Of a stretch of DNA of 64,000 nt, positions 37,801 to 49,800 are shown one piece after another. The stretch covers positions 120,167,518 to 120,231,517 of the forward strand of contig CM043958.1 in the NCBI GenBank assembly GCA_014529385.2. The letters run 5' to 3'. The DNA is from Adiantum capillus-veneris. Its lineage: Eukaryota; Streptophyta; Polypodiopsida; Polypodiales; Pteridaceae. Under the pieces are notes generated by a model that saw nothing but the letters and a program-made list of their open reading frames with translations, was not told where the DNA came from and did not search any database. Numbering within the stretch: the first letter of the stretch is position 1; each line of letters begins with the position of its first letter. A program made the translations under genes and the position numbers.

Positions 37801-40800
37801 CTGCGCTGTGTTTGTGGCACCAAAACATATGCCAAACAGCCAAAAACACGCATGTGCTCAATAGAAGGCTTTCTATCATGCCATGCTTCATATGGAGAAA
37901 TAGACTGCAAAGCTTTCGTAGGACACTTGTTTAGTACATAAGTGGCCCACATGATGGCATCAAGCCAAAAAGAATGCGGAAAAGCTTGACTTTTGACCAT
38001 ACATCGTGCCATTTCCGTAAGTGACCTGTTTTTCCTCTCAGCAACACCATTTTGCTGAAATGTATAAGGCACTGTACATTGGTTTTATCCCACGACTAGC
38101 CAGAAATGCATTGAATTCATGAGACATATACTCCCCCCCTCCATCGGAACGGAGGGTGCCCATAGTACATTTCGAGACATTTTCAGCCATAGCCAGAAAT
38201 TGTTTGAAGCACATAAAAACTTCGGACTTCGCTTTAAGCGGAAATACCCATGCATGCCTGGAGTAATCATCAATGAAAGTCACAAAGTAAAGGTAATTGC
38301 CCAAGGACGGAGTTTGCATGGGCCCACAAACATCACTATGCACAAGCTGCAACCTGCATGTGGCCCGAACTGAACCATCCTTTGGAAACTTAGAACGCTG
38401 CATCTTACCCAAAATACAGCCTTCACAAACATGTTTGACAGGTGCTTCAAGAGGCGACAAAGAAGCAACCATATCAGATTTCTGCAAACACAACAAACTG
38501 GCAAAATTCAGATGACCAAAACGTGCATGCCAAAGTTTTGCATCTGAAATAGCCCTTGAATCTACAACTGCATTTGCAAAATTTTGTCCACACTTGTCAT
38601 ACAAAGTGAGCTTATACAGCCCACGGCACAAAAGCCCAGATGCAACGATTTCATCACCAAAAATGAGATCATAAACTGTACATCTGTCATCCAAAAATTT
38701 GACTACAAGTCCAAGTCTAGCAAGTGCAGATACAGACAAAAGATTCTTCTTGATCCCGGGTACATAAAGTGCATCAACAAGTGTGAAAGAACTGCCATTA
38801 GCAGCAGTAAGCACAATCTTTCCAACTCCCTGAACCGGATAAGAGGCATTGTTAGCACAAGTGACTGAATTCCCATGAGAGACAGACTCAAGAGAGGTGA
38901 ATAATTCACGATGTAAGATAATGTGCTTTGTAGCACCACTGTCAAAATACCGCATGTGAATCTGCAGCAACTAACAAGCATGTATCATGGACAGCAGTAT
39001 TGTAAGTGTACTCTGCACTAAAAGACCATTCTGCATCAACATCAACAACACAGTCTCCTTTCACAGAAGACTCAACAATGGCTGCATTTGTAGTGGAACC
39101 AGCATTTACAGTGGAACCACCCTCTTTCTTCTTAGCCTCTTTGGCCTTCAACTTAGGACACTACTTGATCAAGTGATCATTAGCTTTACAATAATGGCAA
39201 CGCATCTTCTTTTTGCCATTATCACCAGAATTTCCAGACGAATTGCTGCCAGCAGAAGCATTAGGAACAAAAGTTTTGCCACTCGCAACAGAACGATAAG
39301 AAGTGGCTGCATTACTGTTACCGCCCTTTCTTTGAGAAGCAATAAAAGCCTCTTCAACTGCACGATGTCTAGTCCTGTTTTTTCTGGAAAGTGACTCTTG
39401 CAACAGGAATGTGCATAATGCATCAAACTTGACAACTTCTGGATTTCCTTGGATCATAAGTCTCCAAGTACTAGCAAAAGTCTGGTAAGAATCTGGTAAG
39501 GCATCAAGAACAGTGTGCAAAAGGGAACTGTCTGAAATGACTTCACCTGCAGAAATAAGTTGCTCATTGATATCCTTGACACCAGCAAGAAAAGTGTCCA
39601 TATCATCTTCCTCATGCATAATCTTCGACTCCAGCTCTTTACGCAACAAAGCAATTTTAGCCTCATTGCCGCTTACATAAAGACCTGCTAGAATATCCCA
39701 AGCCTGTTTTGCAGATTTTGCTGAACAGATATGAGAACAATGGTGCGCTTCACAAACAACACAATCAATGCATGATTCTGCGCATCCTTTACATCCCAAC
39801 CAGCTTGTTCTGCCGTAGGAAAAACAACTCTAATAGCAGCAATCCTTGCAGCAAGACCTGCAACATCCTCAACATCGCCTACATCCTCAGAACCAAGACG
39901 TACATCAATGCCCTGCACAATATTCCAGACGCCCTTTGACACAAGAAGGTGTTGTATCATATAAGCCCACATAGGGTAATTGTCCCCATCCAACCTGTCC
40001 TCAGCAGCAAACATCTTGAAGACATCTGTGTTGTTGGCAGCCATGGTAAATGCTGCACCTGATGTGAAAACTGCCCGAAAATAGGAGAAACGGAGCGGGA
40101 ACAACACGTGCTATATAGCACAAACCGCAGAAGACTGTAAGGCACCTGCTATGCAGAAAACGGCACTGACAGAAATTCTACTCAAAATGACGAAATTGCA
40201 TGTGCAGACCTACCTGTACGAACGCTCGCCAAACCTCACTGTAATCGGAGAAAGCGAGCAAGCGTGTGCTGGAGCAGCTGGCGACTAAGCTCGGGAGGAC
40301 ATAACCTGCTCTGATACCAATTGTTGGAATTAGGGTTGCAAAGAAACGCACACGCTTGGAGAAGACCAAGGAAGCTCAAGGCACACAATAGAGAGTGTGT
40401 TACTTAATGTGCAATGGAAAGATAGATAGCCCTAGAGTGATGGGCGTATATACAATGCTCGGGGGGAAAAACCTCCTAAAGAGGGAAAAAATGCCCCGGC
40501 GGTCCTAGTGTGTTCACACACATCACTACCACATGTATATGGTAACAAATCAACTGTGGCAAAACACAATGGGAATGCCTATGCTTGATGCTCAATCCTT
40601 CTTATGCTCTTTCAAAAACTGTGTCATGCCAAGGGAGAGACATGGATTGTGACTTCTTGGAGTGCATACTTTTCAGCTTGTCATGAGAAATCCGTATACA
40701 TTCGTGCTCATTCATGAGTGAAACGTGCTCAACGTGCAGTACGGCATGCCTATCAAAAGGGATCACATAAAAACGCTAACTAAAATACAGGAAACGATCA

Positions 40801-43800
40801 CGAATGAAACACTCGAACAATGCGTGCTGACTGATCATTCGAACACATAATACTTCCTGGGGAGGTTCTGTCACAAAGTGATGACGTGGCGGACAGCAAA
40901 AACCCTAATTTCTGCCGGAAACCCTAAAATTCCTGCAAACCCTAATTTTTGCCAAAAACCCTAATTTCCGGAAATCGCGGAGGCTGAAAAGGAAAAAGAA
41001 AAAAAAAATTGGAAAATGATAAGCGATGAGAATTTTGCTTAAAAAGACTCTCTGAGAGAGAGAGAGAACTGATGCTTTTTATTTTAAAAGCTTTTGGGGC
41101 TCTGCTTTTGGGCATCCCTTGTACATTTAAATTAGTGGTGAGGGCCTCACTTCTCATAGCATCTGGATGCAGAGTCTGAGAGTGAAACCCTAACCGCTCT
41201 CTTGTACTTTGATGATTGATTAATATAAAAAGAAATACCGAAAGGGGCGCCAGTCTTTGGGGCCAATATCTCTAGGCACGGAACTCCGCCGGGCCAGTGC
41301 AAATCTATTGTGATCTGTGAATTGTTTTGAAGTGGTTATTTGGTGCTGTCGCGGTTGATTCTCAACTTGGAGTGTCCAAGTCTATTACAGTGGTATCAGC
41401 GGCCGATTTCTCTTCTACGGGAAATCCGATCCCCGAAATATTTTTTTCCCGCGGCACCTATGGCTTCATGCAAGGATCAGTCGACTCCCTCTGCATCTGG
41501 AGATGCGGGCTGGGATCACAACGAAGATTCCGACAGAGAGTATGGCCCGCCTTGGCCTACTTAGGCGGAGCGGCGAGAGATGGACCATCGCCAGTTGATC
41601 GGCGATGCAACAAAGATGATGCTCAATTTTGCCAAGGACCCTAAGATGGCAAAATATATGAACCAGACCTCTTTGGAAGAGGTACAGACGGAGTGGCAGA
41701 GAACCACAACACCACTCCCGAAACCCGCTCTCAAGAAACCTTCTGCCTCCAAGAAATATACGGAGAAGGAACTGGAGAACGTGGTTGATGCACGGATTGC
41801 TCAGCTTTTCAACGTGCAAAAGAAAGGCAAAAAGCACGGCAAAAAGCAAAAGAAAGGCACTGACTTCCCGGGATATTTGGGTCGTCGGCCGACATTTGAC
41901 AAGGCCAAGTAATTGAAGAAGCACGTCAAGTTTGAAGACCTACCCAGTTCTTCTTCTTCTTCTTCTTCTTCTGATAGTTCTTCTAGCTCCTCGGATTCGA
42001 GCGAAGAAGACAGAAAAGGTAAAAAGCGAAGCAAGAAACAAAGCTTCGGAAAGGGCAAGAAAAAGGCAAAGAAGGCTACATCTCGCCCAGAGACTGACAA
42101 TTCTACTGAGGACTCGTCTACAGACAGCTCAGATTCCGATGACGGAAGTTTTATGCGAACAAGAAGAATTTTTACAAAGCCAACCAGTATGACTTTCTCG
42201 AAGATAAAAGCAAGAAAGTCCGAGAGTTTAAGGAAGGTGGCCACTCGATCAAGTTTGATACTTCTCAAGATACTCAGATGCTTCGAAGGCTTTGTCTTTT
42301 ATACAGCAGTTTGACATCGCTTTCACGGGAGGACGCTATTCAAAGCACTCCAAGATTCGGAGAGCTACCTCTTACCTTAAGGGGAATGCTCGTACTTGGT
42401 GGTCCACGCTTCTTTTAACAAGAGTGCACCAGTTAAATGGCTGAAATTTAAGAAGCTTTTTATTTCTTCTTGGTTGACGCAAGAATATGAACGAGATATA
42501 CGAGCTGCTTGGAACCATCTTCGGATGACCAAGAAAGATACAATCAATGCTTATTGTGAAAGATTCTGGAGCTCTTTTCTACCTGCCTCTTCATTCAAGA
42601 AGATCTCGTTCAGAGAACAGATTGAGCGGTTTACATTGGGTCTACCTACAGAGATCCGAGACCACTGCTTGGAGCAGAAGTCAGCTTCTATTCTGGAGTT
42701 GATGAGTCATGCGAAGCGGGGCTTTGCCATTCACTCTGGCAGTCTGACCTACCCCACAGATGAGGCCATGACACAACGAGCCGAACAGACTTCTAGGAAT
42801 GAAAGTAGAAAGAAAAAGAGCAACCCAGAGAAAAAAAGGATGCACGACCCAGCCTTACTCCTGAGGAGAGAGCTCGCTTCATCAGAGAGGGGATGTGCTT
42901 TGGATGCGGGGAACATGGACATATCTCCGCGAAGTGCCCTAAAAAGGCATAGAAAGAACAACATGATAAAGACGACGACAGGCCTGAGAGTTCGAGAGCA
43001 GCTGAGGAATGTGGAAGAAAAGGCAGATAGAAAAGCAAACCTGGTGCCACATGGCGTGGGACCTGAACCGAATTAAATGAATGAAAGTACAAACTTTGCC
43101 GCTTTGGGGCAAAGTGAAGGATCAGGAAGCTCTTTTGAAGGAGCCAAGGCCGACTTCTTTTCACTTGGAATTGGCGACTCGATTTGGAAATACGCCCAAC
43201 AGACTGACGCCACAGGCGGTGGTAGTTCGACTGGCACCCGGATGGGATGTTGCCATTACACCGAGCATTGGCAAACTTCGTTTGCAATGACAAGGGTGCT
43301 CAGGGCACGCGAGTGACGTTCTACTCGGAGTCCCTTGGTTCCACCAGAACTACGCCGTGGTTGACTAGCGGGCCGAGAAAGCGACTTTGATAAATGAAGA
43401 ACTCAGAGAATTGTACTTGATGAACTTCACTTTCTTTACTCATTCTTTTGGGAGAGAACTGAACGATGGATAAAGGTTGAATATGTTTTGACCTGGACAA
43501 AAGAACGCCAAGATTTTTCTCCACACTCATGTCGATTGCTGTTTAGAGGGCCTGAAGATACAACCATCGAGGAGATCCTTGTTCATGAACAGATTTTGGC
43601 ACATAACGATACCAAGAAAGGTAAAGTCCGAAGGCGGTTCTTGGTTAAGTTCAAGAACTTTCCTGCATTTGATGCGAAGTGGATGGAGGAGGAGGACCTA
43701 GCAGATACTCCTCGGATTGTGAAACTTTACCTCGATGTTTTGGTTTAGCATAGTCTACTCCAAACGAAACCCAGAAACTCAGCTTGGCTGAAGATCTGGT

Positions 43801-46800
43801 GCAGTGGGATGCACAAGAGGGGAGTTACTCCGCTCCTTTGTCAACAAATGCCTCGATTTTGATACTAAAGTCACTGATGTCTCTTTGAGCTTCAGGGATA
43901 CTGAGAGCTGACAATATTCTATTGGATGACTTTATGAAATGGAATTCCTGATAACGATACTGATTTGTTCTTGACTTCTTGTGAGTGCAAGAACTGATAG
44001 ACGAAATGACTGTAGCATTTTGGTCTGATTGATCTCGAATAGACATGGTTGCAATAGGGGTTAGTCAATCGGACATCGTTAAGGTCCCGATTGGACCTAG
44101 ATGTGTTTGCTAGCTACATTGCCGATAAATCATGGTCTAAGATCCGAATGAATGTTGAATGTCATGTGATGTCCTGTGATGTCTGGTGATGTCCTGTGAT
44201 GTCGTGTGATGTGACTGTCGATTTTGTACACGTGCTAGATGTGTGTTCCTAGTACGTATGTACTAACAGTCAGTGTCTGCTAAGACGGTTTATGGCTTTT
44301 GTCGGTTTTGCAGGCGTAATCGCGGTCGATTACAATGCTTTCAAGAGGGGGGTATGTCACAAAGTGATGACGTGGCGGACAGCAGAAACCCTAATTTCTG
44401 CCAAAAACCCTAAAATTCCTGCAAACCCTAATTTCCGAAAATCGCGGAGGCTGAAAAGGAAAAAAAACAAATTTTGGAAAATGATGAGCGATGCGAATTT
44501 TGGTTTTTTTTTATAAAAAAAGAGAAAAAGACTTTCTAAGAGAGAGAGAGAGAACTGATGCTTTCTATTTTAAAAGCTTTTGGGGCTCTGCTTTTGGGCA
44601 TCCCTTGTACCTTTAAATTAGTGGTGAGGGCCTCACTTCTCAGAGCATCTGGACGCAGAGTCTGAGAGTGAAACCCTAACCGCTCTCTTGTACTTTGATG
44701 ATTGATTAATATAAAAAGAAATACCGAAAGGGGCACCAGTCTTTGGGGCCAATATCTCTAGGCACGGAACTCCGCCGGGCCAGTGCAAATCTATTGTGAT
44801 CTGTGAATTGTTTTAAAGTGGTTATTTTGGTGTTGTCGCGGTTGATTCTCAACTTGGAGTGTCCAAGTCTGTTACAGGTTCTTTGGATCTTGACTCGAGA
44901 TCCAAGATCAGTTCTTCATGATCTATCGAATCTGCAATGAGATTAGCGTCACTAGAAAAAGTATCAACTAACCCATCATTCTTGTGAACAATCACATCAT
45001 TATCTTGCAAATCATCATGCTTGTGAGAAATCACATCTTGATCATCATGCTTGTCCTCATCATCCAAATCATCATGCTCATCATTATCATGCAACTCAAC
45101 ATGTGTATCATCATGCAAATCCTGTGTGTCATGCTTTGAAGAAGAAGAGACTGAGAGAGTCTCCTTTTCCTGAATCTCTTGCTTTTGTGTCTGCACTTGA
45201 GAAAAGAATCGGAACAAGGCGTCTTTCCTTTCGTTGTGCTCATGCTCTATGGCTGCCATTCTTTCTTCGGCCGCCAAGCGCGCTTGCTCACGCTCACGCT
45301 CAATAGCTGCCTTTCTTTCTTCGCGTTCTAATTTCCTTTTTATAAACTGCTTCAACTCCTCCATAGGAGTTAGTGCAATCCTTGCCGTAGATGGGGAAGG
45401 GGGAGTTCGGAAAAACCTCCTGGTGGGAAAAATTCGTCTTCACCACCCTCATGCTCATCACCTCCATGCGAAGTATCCATTCCGCTTCGGGTGATGACCA
45501 TCCACTGAAGTCTTGGGTTCTTCAGTTCACGAGGAACTTGGGTTCTTGGGGGTCTTGAGGTTCTTGGGTTCTTGAGGTTCTTCTTTCGCTTGCAATCTAT
45601 GTTAGAGAAGGATCTTCTCTTCACCCGAGTTCTGCTCTTTTCTACGAGCGCACCCCTTGGCGGCCTTGCATTCACGCCAAGGTTGCTTTTTCCCACCTCA
45701 CGTTGATTGGCCAGCCGCTAAGTGCACACTCCGCTCTCAATGAGTGAAAAGAGGCACAAGGGGAGGCTGGACAAGCCCTTCTTTCTTGGGTTTCTTGTCA
45801 CTCTTCAAAAACACGATTAGGAATCGACACACCCAAGAGAACTTGGGTTACGTGCGACCTTAACAAGCAAAAAAAAATTACGTGCTTCTCTCCTTGAGTG
45901 ATACAGAACACTGCCAAAGCTCTGAAACCAATGTAAGGTGCAGCGGAAGTGAATGTTGAACTTTGCTCAAGATGAGTGCTCCGAACTGTGCTCAAGGATT
46001 CCTTTTACTTACGAAAGGAAAAGCATTCCGTTCCTTTACTGAGAGAGTGCAATGGACACAAACAAAGTGATGAACACTGTGAATGAAGGTGCTGAGACTG
46101 AGAGATAGAGAGAGAAGAATACGACACCAGAATGTTGTCAAACCCTCCTCTGAAGGCCCCACTCTCTATGGCGAGAGCGGTCTACTATTGATTGCACAAA
46201 TCTCTACAATACTTGGACTTGCCGACGATGTCGACAACAATGAGGACGACGACGAGACGGGCTGAAATCTGAAAATGCTAAGGGCTGAAATCTGCAAATC
46301 TTTATCTGCTGAATTCTGACTCTATGTTGGTGACGATGTCGATGGCGACGATGCGACGACGACGCGCTGAAAACGCAGATGCTGAAATCTGCGTTTTCCG
46401 GGCTGAATCTACAAAACTATGCTGGATCTGACCGTGCGGCGAGGATCTGCTGCGGGAAGGTGAGGTCTGCGAGGTTCGAGACTTGTTCTGCTCTGTCTAT
46501 CTGCTGAAAACTGAAAACGCTGGTCTATGGGCTGATTCTGTCGCGAAGATCTACAAAAACGTTGAGGTTGATCTGCAAACCAAAAACGCTAGGGGCTGAA
46601 AATGAGACTTGCAGGGAAATCTGCTAACGCTAGGGCTGATCTGTGGTCTACTGTGGAAGTGCTAGGTTCTGCTGTCGCCAGGGGGGTTTGCAAAGCAAAA
46701 ACGCCAGGCTGAGTTCTTGATGGAAAAACGCTAGCTTTGCAAATGGCTGAAAACGCTAGGTCTTGTTGTTGATGGGGGTCCTGTTGAGAAGGTGCCTATT

Positions 46801-49800
46801 GAGCCAAGTGCTTCTGCTGTAACAAACTGCTGACGTGTCAAAGCCTAAAGAATGGGGCCAACTTACAGATGCCAGTCGAGGGGCCTAAACCCTAAGAAGA
46901 ACAAGTAACAGAAGAAGTAGTCCTACCAACTTATGGGGACCCCGTCCGATGGGCCCCCAAGTGACATAAAGGATTCAAATAAAGCGGGACCCGCACACAC
47001 GCAAAAACTGATGACATGGCAGATTTTTGAAAATTGCGATGGCATGTGGCTTTGCTTTTGGACCAGATGCTTTTGAGTTTGAAGGCTTTTCACTAAAATT
47101 GCTTTTTAGGCCAAGGGCCTTTAAATATGAGGTTAGGGCTCATTCTCTGGCATGCTTCTTGAAGAAGGTGTAGAGTCTGGAGTACCGGCTTGTACTGTGT
47201 TGATGCCATATAAAGAAATACCGAAAGGGGCGCCAAGGTTTGAGGCCAATACTCTCTGGGGTGAAATTCCGCCACTCCATGTCACGTGTCGTCTCTCTCT
47301 CTCTATTCAGTTGTTATTGAAGTGCTAAAAGTCTACTCAGTCTGTTCTTTTCTATTGGCACATGGTGCCCACCTTGTGACACTTGCTACCTCTTCTGCCA
47401 GAAAGTACTAGCGCTAGGTTTCTATATATACAAACTTATGAAAATTGCCCTACCTAGTTCTCAATAAAAGTCACTTAGAAATAATAAGTGAAAAATGTCA
47501 AAAAAAGGAAAAATAGATCTATGCACTGTAAAAATGCTCCTGATGAGTTCTAACTGAAATCTGATGGTCATGCTGTGTGCAACCAGAGGATATGCATCTA
47601 ATCTAAATGTCTAGACATGCACGGTCTGCGAACAGACTCACAAAAGTGCCGGAATACTTCCTATTCTAGACTGACTGAACTGAACCCAACCCCTGTCATC
47701 AAGTAGCTTGTCCACGGACACATAGGGTTGGATGTGTCACGTGACATAACCAGCCATGCTCTGAAACATTGATCCACCCCCGAAATACCTAGGATGTACC
47801 GTGGGTGTTGGAAAAACCTGTTGCATAGCCTGAAACTTGGCAGCATAACCGCAATAGGAGGCTTCACAAACAAAATCCCCATGCCAAAAGTGACTTTCCC
47901 GGCGCATATAGACACTTTCCCAAACCTGGTGAGACTCTGCAGCACACTGAATTCTCTGTTTCCTGACCTGAAAATGCAGCAGATCACCTATACAATTATC
48001 CCAACGCTTCCCACACTCGTAGGGCTACTTGTCCTTTGAATCAGACGAGATTTCTCGCGTGAAATCTCTCTGAATTCACATGTACCTGCGGGGGGGGTTA
48101 GCAACTACCTAATCCCCGAACCTGTGCAAGAGGCTCTTGCCTCGGCAATCGCACATGAACCCACACAATGGTACATACAGATGAAAAGCCCTCGAGCGGG
48201 GCATCACGTTTCTATATTCAAAACATAAGACAAGGGAGAAGGTAAGCTTTCCATTAAAGCTGTGATCACCTGCACCCACTACTCACACACACAATAGTTC
48301 ACTTATGAGCCAAAATCAGCCCCTCTCAAAATTTGGGCGTCCCCTCTTCCTGCTAGACTGAGAAAATTGCTATGGAGTTGGCATGTGTCCAGTTTGCCTC
48401 TTTTGAGTTAATTTCCTAGTACCCACCGACTTATAACGTGTAGTGAGGGGCCTAAATGACTTTGTACTGAGCCTAGACATCCTTTTACTGCTCGGATTCC
48501 AGTGTTGACTGGCCCGACCATCTCGTGGCGACCTCCCCTTCCTGACTACGGGTGGAACTCTCGGCTGTCGACCGGTTCACACTGGCCAAAATATATCCGG
48601 CCATTTGTGACTTCAAAAAGAGGGTCCCAAAAATTAAATAAAAATCAAGGGAAAGAAACCAACAATTAATGTAAGTGGTTGCCACAGCCTCGTGACACTA
48701 TGCTACCCATACGCGGGAAGATTCACAAGAGCAACCCCGAATGGGAGAAAGATACTTATGTCCTTTGGAATACCCACAAACCATAGGTAGGTCCTCTATA
48801 TGATGTCTCATGAAACCACCAAATAACTCCTCAAAGATAGAGGCTCTTCTTGGGGTTTCGACTATATTTCCGTATGAGAAGCTCTAGATGAATCCTCGTC
48901 TCTGCAATGGATGTGGTTGTGAATGTAGGCTCGCGATGCCTAAGAACTTCCGCGGTGGTTGCCTCCGATTGGAACCTTTTGGCTCCAGATTGATGGCTAT
49001 CGATTGCTAAGAAGATGTAGACGGTGTGGACCCAATGTGCTGCCAAAGATGGTACAGATTGGTGACGATGAAATGCCTCTTCTCGGATGATGGAATTCTT
49101 GAAGCAGATAGGAGAGATGGTTGTTCAAACAATGCCAAGACTCAAAAGCTAATAGGCTGATCCTGATGGCGCCTTCCTTTGTCGTTGTAGGCCACTAACA
49201 AATCCTCATACTCGTAATCAATATCTTCAAGTTTCCAATGCTGCAATTTGTCATGTTAAGAATCTTCCATAATCTTCTAGAATTTTCTAGAATCTATTGG
49301 AAGCTTCTACAAGCTTCCTTCCTTGGAAAATTGTTCACAAAAAGAAATATCAATATGGGTATCAAATGAAAGCTCTTGTCGTGTAGATCACGACTCTAGC
49401 TTCGAAACATAAATCCAAGATGCTTGTAAATATATATAAGCATTCAAAAAATTCAACCCACATATGCACACTGAGCAATCTTTCATGATCATGCTATCTT
49501 ATGGATTGTAACAGTCTTTTCCAATGGATCTAGTGTAACAGACTTGGGCACCCCAAGTCGAGAATCTGGCACGACACACGAGAGGGAATCACTTTAAAAT
49601 ACTTCACTTAAATCACGGTTCAATTAAGTCGACACGGCTCGACGTAGTTCCGTGCCCAAAGAGATTGGCCCCAAAGACTAGCGCCCCTCTCGGTATTTCT
49701 TTTCATATTAATGCTCAAGCAAAGAACAATTGCCCGCGGGTCCTCTCTACTCGGAGCCTTGTCAGCACTTCTGAGCCAGAGGGTGGCCCGGGGTCATATT

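Larger units (their letters stand above)
37143..40845 (-). mobile_element. Co-1: Ty1/copia retrotransposon, 3'-truncated
   Basis: The minus-strand order is 5' LTR (40845-40322), primer site, gag, protease, integrase and the first part of RT. It breaks off after KWVYKLKR at about 37143 and abuts the Gy-8 LTR piece. The integrase-before-RT order identifies the copia superfamily. The rest of RT, RNase H and the 3' LTR are absent. It has in-frame stops and at least two frameshifts. Confidence 0.9.
40869..44876 (+). mobile_element. Gy-7: pol-deleted relative of Gy-4
   Basis: This element is 4008 bp, with LTRs at 40869-41389 and 44355-44876 and a perfect duplication GGTTC (40864-40868, 44877-44881). 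It holds gag and a damaged protease region, then jumps at about 43565 from the protease spacer to the chromodomain, so RT, RNase H and integrase are absent. It shares with Gy-4 the gag frameshift and the 10-bp protease deletion. The primer site is shortened. Its LTRs differ by several indels, so it is older than Gy-4. Confidence 0.93.
36715..47746 (-). mobile_element. Gy-8: second Gy-1-type LTR element, heavily disrupted
   Basis: The minus-strand order is 5' LTR (47746-45932), primer site (45930-45919), leader and gag (45900-44882), then inserted Gy-7 and Co-1, then a 3' LTR piece (about 37110-36715). The LTR start TGTCACGTGACACATCC and end CTGCACCTTACA match the solo LTR at 55051-56345. No pol domain of its own remains. 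The left flank AGGCT and right flank TAACC do not match, so rearrangement (a deletion that also removed the end of Co-1) or two different insertions are possible. Confidence 0.75.

Noticed and set aside
45103-45494. Plus-strand frames rich in Ser/Ala/Phe
   Set aside because: Antisense shadows of the Gy-8 gag helix.
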